The notes beneath the pieces were generated by a model. That model made no database searches. It saw only the letters and a list, made by a program, of their open reading frames with translations, and had not been told where the DNA came from. Positions 45,491-54,478 of a stretch of 64,000 bases of DNA are shown here, piece by piece. The stretch is from Brevundimonas diminuta 3F5N. Its GTDB lineage: Bacteria > Pseudomonadota > Alphaproteobacteria > Caulobacterales > Caulobacteraceae. The stretch is taken from assembly GCF_900163625.1 (NCBI RefSeq), contig NZ_FUIE01000036.1, positions 43,912 through 107,911 of the forward strand. Direction: 5' to 3'. Position 1 is the first letter of the stretch; the number at the start of each line of letters is the position of its first letter. Both the position numbers and the translations under genes were made by a program.

Positions 45491-46608
45491 ACCGCAGAAC
45501 CGTCCTCGGCTCGGCCCTGATCGGCGCCGCAGCCTCCGCAGCGGGCGCCGCCAGCGCCAAACCGGCCGCCCAGAGCGCCGCCCGCGCCTCAGGCCGCACC
45601 GGGCCGCTGAACCTGATCACCGACGTCGAGGGCCTCAAGGTCGGTCAGGCCCATGACGCGGGCGTCCGCACCGGCGTCACCGTCATCCTGGCCGAAAAGC
45701 CCGCCACGGCTGCCGTGGACGTGCGCGGCGGCGGCCCCGCCGGGCGCGAGACCGACGTGCTGCGCCCTGAAAATCTGGTGCAGGAGGTGGACGCCATCAT
45801 CCTGTCGGGCGGGTCGGTCTATGGCCTCGGCTCGGCCGACAGCGTCGCCGCATGGATGGGGATGCGCGGGCGCGGCTACGGCATGGGCGGGGCGCCGGGC
45901 GTGCCCCCCTCGCCCATCATCCCGACCGCCTGCCTCTATGATCTGGCCAACGGCGGGAACAAGCAATGGGAGATGGAGCCGCCCTATCGCCGCCTGTCGG
46001 TTCAGGCGCTGGAGGCCGCGGGCGACCGCTTCGACCTCGGCACGGCGGGTGCCGGCTATGGCGCCGAGGCCGGCGCGCTGAAGGGCGGCATCGGCTCGGC
46101 CTCGGCGGTCATGGCCTCGGGCTGGACGGTCGGCGCCATCGTGGCGGTCAACAGCGTCGGCTCGGTCGTGGCGCCCGGCGGCAAGAGCTTCTGGGCCGCC
46201 CCCTATGAGATCGGCGACGAGTTCGGCGGCCTCGGCTCGTCCGCCCTGCACGCCTCGGCCGAGGACTGGGGCGCATCCAAGTTCCGCCCTCAACCGCGCG
46301 AGAACACCACCATCGCCTGCATCGCCACGGATGTGGCCCTGACACGCGTGGAGCTTCAGCGCGTCGCCATCATGGCGCAGGACGGCATGGCCCGCGCCAT
46401 CCGCCCGGCCCATGCGCCCTTCGACGGCGACACCCTGTTCAGCCTGTCGACCGGCAAAAAAATCATCGAAGACCCCGCCGCCCGTCAGGTCGCCGTGGCG
46501 CAACTGGGCAACGTCGCGGCCGATGTGCTGGCCCGCGCGGTGGCGCGCGGCGTCTATCACGCCACCAACTATGAAGGCGTCACCGGCAAGACCTGGCGGG
46601 AGATGTAA
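45487..46608 (+). CDS. Tat-exported DmpA/NylC-family (P1/S58) N-terminal-nucleophile hydrolase
   Basis: A 373-residue precursor in the DmpA/BapA/NylC group, aminopeptidases and amidases that self-cleave into two chains. The N-terminus MNRRTVLGSALIGAAASAAG carries an RR motif suited to Tat export. The body has LSGGSVYGLGSADSV, GTAGAGYGAEAGALKGGIGSA and, at the expected self-cleavage site, RENTTIACIATD, with cleavage between Asn273 and nucleophile Thr274. Known relatives cut beta-peptides, D-Ala amides or nylon oligomers. Its ATG overlaps the ABC ATPase stop by 4 nt, tying it to the importer and aminotransferase. I infer it releases beta- or omega-amino acids in the periplasm; ordinary L-aminopeptidase activity is the alternative. 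Confidence 0.87.
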
Positions 46609-46615
46609 CCAACGC

Positions 46616-46762
46616 CCCTTCTCCCCACCGGGGGAGAAGGTGGGCGCCGGAGGCGCTCGGATGAGAGGGACGCCTCAAGGCTCTCGACGTCCGCGTTTGC
46701 AGACCTAGCCCCTCATCCGTCATGCTTCGCCTGACACCTTCTCCCCCGGTGGGGAGAAGGGC
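46616..46762. repeat. intergenic inverted repeat (CTTCTCCCC family) between convergent genes
   Basis: Each end begins CTTCTCCCCACCGGGGGAGA in opposite orientation and runs into GGATGAG-type inner arms. It fills the whole gap between the S58 hydrolase and the metalloprotease, two converging genes. Each end is itself a hairpin, so the element can terminate both transcripts. Confidence 0.8.
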
Positions 46763-46764
46763 CT

Positions 46765-49221
46765 TTAGATCGGTGCCCCCGGCGGCACCGCCTGCGCCAC
46801 CGGCAAAGTCTCGCTCAGCGCCTTCAGCCCCTCGACCGGCCCGGTCAGAGCTTCCGCCAGATAGGCGCACTGGGCCGTTTCCAGCCGGTCGCCGCGGCAG
46901 CGCTTCAACTGCTCGCCGAACCGCCGCGCGCTATCGCGCACCGCGCCCTGCGCCGTCGAGGACAGATCCTTGCCCTGGATCAGGGCGGCCAGATGGGCGG
47001 CGTAGCGGGCGCGGGCCACACGACGCAGCTCGGCCTGACGCGGGCTCAACGCCGCGCCCGACCCGACGGCGGTCGCCACCCGGTCCAGCGTCTCGACCAG
47101 ACCCAACTGCCCCGGATCACGACGCTCCTGCTCGACCAGACGGTTCAGGCGTTCGGGCGCCAGCAGGGTTTCGAACACCACCTGGGTCGCCGCCGCCGCC
47201 GCCGAAGACGGATCGAACACGGCGTCGGTCTTGCCCTCGAACAGCTCGATCTGGGTCTGGCGGTCGGGATTGCCCGACTGGACCGAGGACAGCAGGTCGA
47301 TCAGGTCGTCGCGCAGGTCCAGTTCGGCCGGCGACAGCGCCAGCATCAGCGCCTCCAGCGCCGCGCGCTGTTTGTCAGCGGGCACGACGTCGGCCCGCTC
47401 ATGCCCGGCGCCGCTGACGGCGTAGCTGTAGTCGACGCCGCCGATCTGACGTCCGACCGCCGTGGTCTGATAGCGGTGATAGAGGTAGATCGGCACGATC
47501 ACCCGGCGCAGGTCCGCCGCCGGAGCCCCGGCCGGCAGATTGACCAGACCGAAGCGCGACAGGGCGATGCGCCGCACCGCCAGGGTGTTGGCGAACTCGG
47601 CGGTCGGGTCGGTCCCATTGTCCCACATGGCGCCATAGGGCTGCAGGCTGCCCAGCGGGCGGGTGTCGCCGTCGCCGACGAAGCGATAGCCCTTCGCTTG
47701 CGCCTCCGCGGCCAGGGCCAGGCGACGCGCTTGCGGATCCTGCCCCGGCGTATCGCCATACAGCCAGTCGATGGCGTAGCGGTCCCAGGCGCCGACGCCG
47801 GTCGTATAGGCCTGGCTGAAGTCCAGCCGATCCCCGTCCGCGATCACCCACGGCGCCGGATAGTCCATGACCGAGGCCCGCCCCTCATAGGTCGAGGCGG
47901 CGAAGTTGTGGGCCAGGCCGATGGAGTGGCCGATCTCGTGCGCCGACAGGTGGCGCAGGCGGTGATAGGCGAGACGGTCGGGATCATCTTCACCGCCCGT
48001 CCCGGCGCGCGCGGCGCCGACCAGGCCCTCGATGATCATCTTGTCCTGCCGGTCCCGCAGCGAGCCCAGTTGCACCACGCCGCGCACGATCTCGCCGGTG
48101 CGCGGATCGCTGACAGTGCTGCCGGTGGACCAGCCGCGCGTCTCGCGGTGAACCCAGGCGATGATGTTGTAGCGGGCATCCATCGGATGCGCGCCCTCGG
48201 GCAGCAGTTCGACCCGGAAGGCGTTCAGATAGCCTGCCTCTTCAAAGGCCTGCGCCCACCAGTCGCCGCCCTCGATCAGGGCCTCGCGGATGGCGACGGG
48301 CGCGGCGCGATCGACGTAGAAGACGATCGGCTTCTTCACCGCCGACCGGGCGGCGGTCGGATCGGTCTTCTCCAGGCGGAAACGGCGCGCCATCCGCTTC
48401 ATGACCGGCTGGTCCAGCGGCGCGGCGAAGTCCACCGCCATCGCCTGGCTGATGCTGCCGCCGCGCGGATCGTGCGGCACGGTCTGGAAGCCGTCGTCCG
48501 GCAGACGGATGAAGGAGTGCTGGACCGTCAGGGTGACGGCGCGCGCATCCGGCGCGATGCGCGACAGCTCGCCGCCCGGCTCGTCGCTGGTGAAGGTCTG
48601 GACGGTCTGCAGCTCGATATTGTCCGGGAAGACCAGGGTCTGATCCAGCGCCAGATGGCCCAGGTCCGGCGCCGCCTTGAACGTCCCCAGGCTCGCCCGC
48701 TTCAGCCGCCCTGCGATGTTGACCGCGTCGCGCGTCAGGAAGCCCGTCAGATCGACGACGACCGAGCCGTCGGCGCCCGTCTCGATCACATCCGTCGCCC
48801 AGACGGTCGAGGGGGCGAAGGAGGCGGCGACCGCGTTCTGCTCGTCCGCGCTGGCGTCGATGGCGCGGAAGCGATGGTTCTCGAACCGGGCGAACACCCG
48901 GCCGCCGACCTTGTGGAAGGCCACGATCTGCGCCTGCCCCAGGCCCGAGCGGTCCAGCCCCGCCCCATCCATGCCCAGCCCCGCCGACAGGCCGGGCTGA
49001 TACAGGTAGCGGCCGATCACCCCCTCCGCGTCTGGGGCCGACAGGCGCGCCAGGACGCGGCCCTTCTCGCGATCCAGCCGAACGTCGAACAGGCCGTCCT
49101 GCCACGCCGCCGAGGCGGCGGGACGGCTCGTCGAGCCTCCCGCCTGAGCGTGAACCACAGGCGCCGCTCCGGCGGCCAGAACCAGGCCGGCGACGCCCGC
49201 CAGCAGAACCTTACGCATCAT
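46765..49221 (-). CDS. exported zinc metalloprotease (metzincin-like, DUF4953/DUF5117 type)
   Basis: An 818-residue protein with a signal peptide (about 1-25, ending VVHAQ). The zinc site is HEIGHSIGLAH at 428-438 with a following Met-turn candidate SVMDYP, as in metzincins. Long N-terminal beta domains and a helical C-terminus match the DUF5117/DUF4953 zinc-dependent metalloproteases of Bacteroidetes and Caulobacterales. It is probably periplasmic or secreted and degrades proteins or peptides. It lies 48 nt after the gamma-glutamyltransferase on the same strand, so they likely share a promoter. The gsp operon could export it, but nothing here shows that. Confidence 0.85.
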   Translation of the reverse strand: MMRKVLLAGVAGLVLAAGAAPVVHAQAGGSTSRPAASAAWQDGLFDVRLDREKGRVLARLSAPDAEGVIGRYLYQPGLSAGLGMDGAGLDRSGLGQAQIVAFHKVGGRVFARFENHRFRAIDASADEQNAVAASFAPSTVWATDVIETGADGSVVVDLTGFLTRDAVNIAGRLKRASLGTFKAAPDLGHLALDQTLVFPDNIELQTVQTFTSDEPGGELSRIAPDARAVTLTVQHSFIRLPDDGFQTVPHDPRGGSISQAMAVDFAAPLDQPVMKRMARRFRLEKTDPTAARSAVKKPIVFYVDRAAPVAIREALIEGGDWWAQAFEEAGYLNAFRVELLPEGAHPMDARYNIIAWVHRETRGWSTGSTVSDPRTGEIVRGVVQLGSLRDRQDKMIIEGLVGAARAGTGGEDDPDRLAYHRLRHLSAHEIGHSIGLAHNFAASTYEGRASVMDYPAPWVIADGDRLDFSQAYTTGVGAWDRYAIDWLYGDTPGQDPQARRLALAAEAQAKGYRFVGDGDTRPLGSLQPYGAMWDNGTDPTAEFANTLAVRRIALSRFGLVNLPAGAPAADLRRVIVPIYLYHRYQTTAVGRQIGGVDYSYAVSGAGHERADVVPADKQRAALEALMLALSPAELDLRDDLIDLLSSVQSGNPDRQTQIELFEGKTDAVFDPSSAAAAATQVVFETLLAPERLNRLVEQERRDPGQLGLVETLDRVATAVGSGAALSPRQAELRRVARARYAAHLAALIQGKDLSSTAQGAVRDSARRFGEQLKRCRGDRLETAQCAYLAEALTGPVEGLKALSETLPVAQAVPPGAPI

Positions 49222-49269
49222 CGGTATTCCCCCTCCGAGCCCCGATAGTTTTAGCGGCCGCTTCCCAGG

Positions 49270-51018
49270 TCAGCGAACGCCCAACGCCAGGGCGTCCGGC
49301 CGACGGGTGTCGGCGGCGCCCAGGAATCGATCTCCCTCGACCATGATGGACTGGGTGCTGCCCATTGTCATGGACGGACGCACCGTATGGCCGCGCTCGC
49401 GCAGCAGACGCTCCACGTCGGGCGAGAAACCGCCCTCCAGCTCCAGCGGGCTGTTCCCGGCGCCCTGGTTCAGGCGCGGGCGCATGGCCGCCTCGGCCAC
49501 GTTCAGTCGGTGATCGATGACGTTGGAGATCAGTTGCACCATGGTGGCGATGATATAGCCGCCGCCCGGCGTGCCCGTGACCAACCAGGGCTTGTCGTCC
49601 TCGAACACGATCATCGGCGTGATGGTCGAGCCCAGCCGCTTGCCCGGCGCGGGCGAGTTCGGCTGCCCTTCGGAGCCCCAGTAGAAGTTGTCCATGTGGT
49701 TGTTCAGCAGGATGCCCGTCCCCACCGGGGCGACGTGCGCGCCATAGGAGTTGGACAGGGTGTAGGTGTTCGACACCGCATTGCCGAAGGCGTCCGCGAC
49801 CGAATAGTGGGTCGTGTCCTTGCTCTCATAGGGATAGGGGTTGCCCTCGGGGATGTCGGCGGCCTTCAGCGTCTTGTCCGGCGAGATCAGCCGGACCCGT
49901 TCGGCGGCGAATTCCTTGCTCGCCAGGCCGTGCGCCGGGGTGGTCCACTGCGGCGCCCCGCCGATCAGGCGACGATCCGACGAGGTGATCTTCATCGCCT
50001 CGGAGATCAGGTGCAGGCTGTCCACGCTGCCCCACCCCATCGACCGCAGGTCGAAATGCTCCAGCAGGTTCAGCGCCTGGGCGACGCTGACGCCCGAGGC
50101 CGTCGGCGGCATATAGGCGATCCGGTGGTCGCGATAGCTGCCCCAGATCGGCTCGGACACATCGGCGCGATAGGCGGCCATGTCGGCCATGGTGATGACG
50201 CCGCCGCCCGCCTGGACTCCCGCCACGATCTGACGCGCCAGCTCGCCCTTGTAGAACTCGTCCGCCCCGCCGCGCGCTACCTTGCGCAGGCTTTCGGCCA
50301 GCAGCGGCTGGCGGAAGATCTCGCCCGCGCGATACGGGGTTCCGTCCGCCTTCAGATAGGCTTCACGCGCGCCCGGATCGGTCGCGAGCACCTGCGCCCG
50401 ACCCGCCGTGGCGTCGGCCTCGCCGTCCGACAGGACATAGCCTTCCTCAGCCAGCTTGACCGCCGGCGCGACCAGATCGGCCCAGGGCATGGAGCCGAAG
50501 CGCGCGTGCGCCTCCCACATGCCCATGACCGTGCCCGGCACCGAGACGTTGATGAAGCCCGACGGCTTGGAGCGGTCAAACCGGCCGCTGTCGTCCAGCA
50601 GCAGGTCCGGCGTCGTCGCCGCCGGCGCCGTGCCGTAATAGTTGATGGCGATGGTCTGGGCCGGGCGCTCGGCCGTGGCCGCCATATGCAGGACCATATA
50701 GCCGCTGCCGCCGATGTTGCCTGCGCGCGGCAGGGTCACCGCCTCGGCGAAGGCGACTGCGACGGCCGAGTCCACAGCATTGCCGCCCTGGCGCAGGATC
50801 TCGACGCCGACGCGGGTGGCCAGGTCGCTCTGGCTGACCACCATGCCGCCGCGGCCCACCACGGGGCTGTGGATCTGGCCGTAGTTGACGATGTCGCCGC
50901 CGCTGCCGGTGGCGGGCCGGACCTGGGCCGCCGCCTCCTGGGCCAGAACAGGCCCCGCCAGCAGCATCAGGGCCGCCGCAGAAACCGCCGTCGCCGACTT
51001 CATCAAACCGATACGCAT
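49270..51018 (-). CDS. ggt: gamma-glutamyltransferase (glutathione hydrolase)
   Basis: A 582-residue precursor of the N-terminal-nucleophile gamma-glutamyltranspeptidases, which cleave gamma-glutamyl amides such as glutathione in the periplasm. A signal peptide occupies about 1-26. Self-processing should expose Thr402 in ESKDTTHYSVADAFGNAVS; GTGILLNNHMDNF and TGTPGGGYIIATM form the rest of the site, though the second is usually PGGSRI in E. coli. ATG 51018 (MRIGLMKSATAV) is used; the frame runs on to 51090 and ATG 51003 is possible. It leads the operon with the metalloprotease and diverges from a TonB receptor. Confidence 0.92.
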   Translation of the reverse strand: MRIGLMKSATAVSAAALMLLAGPVLAQEAAAQVRPATGSGGDIVNYGQIHSPVVGRGGMVVSQSDLATRVGVEILRQGGNAVDSAVAVAFAEAVTLPRAGNIGGSGYMVLHMAATAERPAQTIAINYYGTAPAATTPDLLLDDSGRFDRSKPSGFINVSVPGTVMGMWEAHARFGSMPWADLVAPAVKLAEEGYVLSDGEADATAGRAQVLATDPGAREAYLKADGTPYRAGEIFRQPLLAESLRKVARGGADEFYKGELARQIVAGVQAGGGVITMADMAAYRADVSEPIWGSYRDHRIAYMPPTASGVSVAQALNLLEHFDLRSMGWGSVDSLHLISEAMKITSSDRRLIGGAPQWTTPAHGLASKEFAAERVRLISPDKTLKAADIPEGNPYPYESKDTTHYSVADAFGNAVSNTYTLSNSYGAHVAPVGTGILLNNHMDNFYWGSEGQPNSPAPGKRLGSTITPMIVFEDDKPWLVTGTPGGGYIIATMVQLISNVIDHRLNVAEAAMRPRLNQGAGNSPLELEGGFSPDVERLLRERGHTVRPSMTMGSTQSIMVEGDRFLGAADTRRPDALALGVR

Positions 51019-51351
51019 ACCAAACCCCGCCACAAATCCCGTCCCACCGCAGCGGTTACAGTCTCCCGCCGCCCCAAAAAGACAGAACACATTGCCAATA
51101 AACTCTGCGATAGCATTGCGGAAAACAGCAGTTCAAGGGCGTTCATCTGCGATTATTGCGCTCATTATCTTGAATATCCGCAATATTTATCCCGAAAAGG
51201 TTGACGTTCCCTTCTGTGGCCGCTTCAAGTCCGAACCGAGGCGGAATCTCCGTTCTGCGCCCAATTTCGATCCATCGAAGCGGCGGACGAAGGCCAAGCC
51301 TGTTCACAACACATAACGGTCAGAGGCGTCACAGAGCGCCGACCACAGGGG
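51019..51351. promoter_or_regulatory. divergent control region between ggt and a TonB receptor
   Basis: 333 bp without a gene, with an AT-rich core at about 51095-51200, unusual in this GC-rich DNA. It has repeated TGCGAT/TTGCG phrases (51141-51160) and one half box GCTCATT at 51160-51166, matching the left arm of the palindrome at 31106. No reliable -35/-10 pair is assigned. Confidence 0.5.
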
Positions 51352-54300
51352 ATGCCCAGTCTAATGAGTTCAGTATTCGCGCGTCGCAGCATCAGAACGG
51401 CCCTGCTGGCCACAACCGCCCTGTTCGGCGCGACGACCGCCGTCGCTCAGGAAGCCGGTCAGGAAGCGGGCGGTGAAATCACCCAGCTCGAAGAGATCGT
51501 CGTCGTCGGTTCTCAGATCAAAGGCGCCAAGGTGACGGCCGCCCTGCCCGTGACGGTTCTGGCCGAGGAAGACATCATCGCCGCCGCGCCGGTTTCGGGC
51601 GATGACCTGTTCCGCTCCATCCCCCAGATGGGCGATGTGACCTTCAACTCGTCCTACCAGCCGAACACCTCGAACTCGGCGCGCGGCGACACCGGCTCGG
51701 TCAACCTGCGCAGCCTGGGCATCGGCAACACCCTGGTGCTGCTGAACGGCCGCCGCGTGGTGGGCCACCCGACGTCGCAGGCCAACGAGCACCTCGTTCC
51801 GGTCCTGACCTACAACACCAACGCCATTCCGGTATCGGGCCTGAAGCGCCTTGAAGTCCTGCGCGACGGCGCCGCCGCCATCTACGGCGCCGACGCCGTG
51901 GCCGGCGTGGTCAACACCGTCCTGCGCGACGACATGAACAGTTGGACCATGTCGGCCCAGCACGGCGGCGCCGAAGGCACCGGCATGCGCGAAACCAACC
52001 TGTCACTCTACGGCGGCAAGGACTTCTTGGACAGCCGCGCCAACCTGTCGCTGTTCTTCAACTACGATCACCGCAGCGAGCTGAGCACGCTGGACCAAGA
52101 CTACACGTCCAGCAACGACAAGCGTAGCCTGTTCGCCGGCACCGGCTTCGAGGACCACTCCAGCCTGAACGCCACCTCGCAGCTGGCACCCTGGGGCCGC
52201 TTCACGGTGCGTAATGCGAACGGCTCCGCCGGCCAGGGCTTCACGATCGTCCCGCAGGGTCACGCCAGTTGCGTCACCCCGACCCAGGACGGCGTGTGCC
52301 TCGCCAACGGCACGAACCTGCCTGCGGACCTGAACGCCGACACGGCCCGCATGGGCCTGTCGGTCATGCCGGAAGTGGACCGTTTCAACGTCTTCACCAC
52401 CGGCCGCTATCAGATCAACGACGCCGTGGAGGCTTTCGGCGAACTGGGCTTCTACCACGCCAAGTCGCAGGCCTATCAGGAACCGATCGCGACCGCTTCG
52501 GGCGTCAGCTTCATCATTCCCGGCTCGAACCACTACAATCCGATCGCCGGTGATCCGAACATCACCCTGACCGGCTACCGCTTCTCGGACATGGGTCCGA
52601 TCAGCGTCGAAGTCACCAACAAGCAGTTCCGCATCCTCGGCGGCGTGCGCGGCGAGTGGAACGGCTGGAACTGGGAATCGGCCCTGATGTGGTCGGAAGC
52701 CTCGGCCAAGGACGTCTCGGATAACATCTCGGCGACCCGTCTTCAGGAATGGGCCGCCAAGTCCACGCCCGACGCCTACAATTTCTTCAACGGCGGCACG
52801 ATCGGCAACCCGCAGGTCAGCGATGGCGCCCCGTCGAACCAGGCAGCGCTGGACGCCATCCGCGTCGACATGGTCCGCAAGACCAAGACCGAACTGGGCC
52901 TGTGGGACTTCAAGATCTCGCGCCCGGACATCTATCAGCTGCCGGCCGGTCCGGTCGGCGTCGCGGCCGGTATCGAACTGCGCACCGAGACCCAGCACGA
53001 CGACCGCGACGATCGTGTCGACGGCACGATCCGCTACACCAACCTGGCCGGCGTCAAGTCGTCGGACCTGATCAACCAGTCGGAAAACCCGGACACCTAC
53101 GGCGAGCGTGACGTCTTCTCGGCCTATGTCGAAATCGCCGCGCCCCTGGTGTCGCCAGAGATGGGCGTTCCGCTCGTCCACAACCTCGAAATCCAGCTGG
53201 CCGGCCGTTTTGAGGAATATTCGGACTTCGGTTCCGTCACCAAGCCGAAGATCGCCGGCGCCTGGGACATCGTCGACGGCTTCCGCATCCGCGCTTCGTG
53301 GGCCGAGGGCTTCCGCGCCCCGAACCTGGAACAGATCAACGCCACCCAGATCACCCGCTCGAACCAGTCGGTCGATTGGCTCTACTGCGAGGCCCTGAAC
53401 CGTCAGGGCGCGCTCGCCAACGGCATGCGTGACTGCGGCGCCTCGATGGCCTCCAAGGTCGCCCAGCCGTGGCGCGCGGACTTCAATCAGAACCACGCCC
53501 GCAAGTCGACGCAGGAACGCCGCGCCGGCAATCCCGACCTGCAGCCGGAAGAGTCGGAAACCTTCTCAGTTGGCCTGGTCATCCAGCCGCGCTTCATCCC
53601 GGCAGAACTGGGCGACTTCACCCTCACCGCCGACTGGTGGCAGGTCGAGCAGACCGGCATGGTCGGCCTGTTCCGCGGCCAGAACGCCCTGACGCTGGAC
53701 TATTTGCTGCGCAAGAACGGCTCGTACAATCCGAACGTGGTGCGCGCCGACGCCACCGCCGCCGACGGCCGCATCTTCGCCGGCACCGGCCTGGATGCCG
53801 CGGGCGAGGTTCTCTACATCACCGACGCCTACACCAACCAGCAGCCGCAGACGGTTGAAGGGCTGGACCTGGGCGTGATGTGGCGTCTGCGCGGAACCCA
53901 GTATGGCGACTTCAGCGCCAACCTGAACGTCTCGCACCTGCTGAAGTACTATCTGGACATGGCGCCGGACACGCAGAAGCTGTCGGACGCCGTCGCTTCG
54001 GGCGAGTTGGACTCCAACATCTGGGTTTCTGGCTCGATGGGCGACATGATCGCCGACCTGGGCCGTCCGGAATGGAAGTGGTCGCTGTCGGCCACCTGGC
54101 GCAAGGACGCCTGGACCGTCGGCGCCTTCACCCAGTACATTTCGTCGCTGTACGATGACAGCATCACCAACTCGGCGGGCGACTACTGGACGGTGGATTC
54201 CACCCTCACCGCCAATCTGTACGCCGAATACGAGTTCGGAGCCGACCGGTTCGGCGGAATGCTGTCCGACACCGCAGTGCGCGTCGGCGTCCGCAACATC

Positions 54301-54399
54301 ACCGATGAGCAGCCCCCGCTGTCCTCCGACGGCTACGTCGGCACGGTGTATCAGCCCTACGGCCGCTACTGGTACGCCAGCGTCCGCAAGGCCTTCTGA
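51352..54399 (+). CDS. large TonB-dependent outer-membrane receptor
   Basis: A 1015-residue receptor. Signal peptide about 1-33 (ending TTAVAQ), TonB-box-like LEEIVVVGSQI near residue 46, a plug with VNLRSLGIGNTLVLLNGRRV and VLRDGAAAIYGADAVAGVVN, then a long barrel ending RYWYASVRKAF. This plug phrasing belongs to the class often found beside peptidases and amidohydrolases in Caulobacterales and Sphingomonads. It diverges from ggt and is followed, past a hairpin, by an M20D amidohydrolase on the same strand, suggesting uptake of a peptide or amide. ATG 51364 is an alternative start. Confidence 0.9.
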   Translation: MPSLMSSVFARRSIRTALLATTALFGATTAVAQEAGQEAGGEITQLEEIVVVGSQIKGAKVTAALPVTVLAEEDIIAAAPVSGDDLFRSIPQMGDVTFNSSYQPNTSNSARGDTGSVNLRSLGIGNTLVLLNGRRVVGHPTSQANEHLVPVLTYNTNAIPVSGLKRLEVLRDGAAAIYGADAVAGVVNTVLRDDMNSWTMSAQHGGAEGTGMRETNLSLYGGKDFLDSRANLSLFFNYDHRSELSTLDQDYTSSNDKRSLFAGTGFEDHSSLNATSQLAPWGRFTVRNANGSAGQGFTIVPQGHASCVTPTQDGVCLANGTNLPADLNADTARMGLSVMPEVDRFNVFTTGRYQINDAVEAFGELGFYHAKSQAYQEPIATASGVSFIIPGSNHYNPIAGDPNITLTGYRFSDMGPISVEVTNKQFRILGGVRGEWNGWNWESALMWSEASAKDVSDNISATRLQEWAAKSTPDAYNFFNGGTIGNPQVSDGAPSNQAALDAIRVDMVRKTKTELGLWDFKISRPDIYQLPAGPVGVAAGIELRTETQHDDRDDRVDGTIRYTNLAGVKSSDLINQSENPDTYGERDVFSAYVEIAAPLVSPEMGVPLVHNLEIQLAGRFEEYSDFGSVTKPKIAGAWDIVDGFRIRASWAEGFRAPNLEQINATQITRSNQSVDWLYCEALNRQGALANGMRDCGASMASKVAQPWRADFNQNHARKSTQERRAGNPDLQPEESETFSVGLVIQPRFIPAELGDFTLTADWWQVEQTGMVGLFRGQNALTLDYLLRKNGSYNPNVVRADATAADGRIFAGTGLDAAGEVLYITDAYTNQQPQTVEGLDLGVMWRLRGTQYGDFSANLNVSHLLKYYLDMAPDTQKLSDAVASGELDSNIWVSGSMGDMIADLGRPEWKWSLSATWRKDAWTVGAFTQYISSLYDDSITNSAGDYWTVDSTLTANLYAEYEFGADRFGGMLSDTAVRVGVRNITDEQPPLSSDGYVGTVYQPYGRYWYASVRKAF

Positions 54400-54419
54400 T
54401 CGGTCTGATCTAGACAAGG

Positions 54420-54456
54420 GGGCGGGAGGCGGCGACGCCTTCCGCCCTTCTCTTTT
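54420..54456 (+). terminator. terminator-like hairpin between receptor and amidohydrolase
   Basis: GGGCGGGAGGCG pairs with CGCCTTCCGCCC (one wobble) around a GCGA tetraloop, followed by TTCTCTTTT. It may be a leaky terminator that lowers the downstream amidohydrolase relative to the receptor. Confidence 0.72.
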
Positions 54457-54478
54457 GAACACGAGGGAGACCCCCGAG

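Noticed and set aside
54155..54478. N-terminal extension of the M20D amidohydrolase
   Set aside because: Reads through the receptor end in another frame; a good ribosome site and signal peptide mark ATG 54479.
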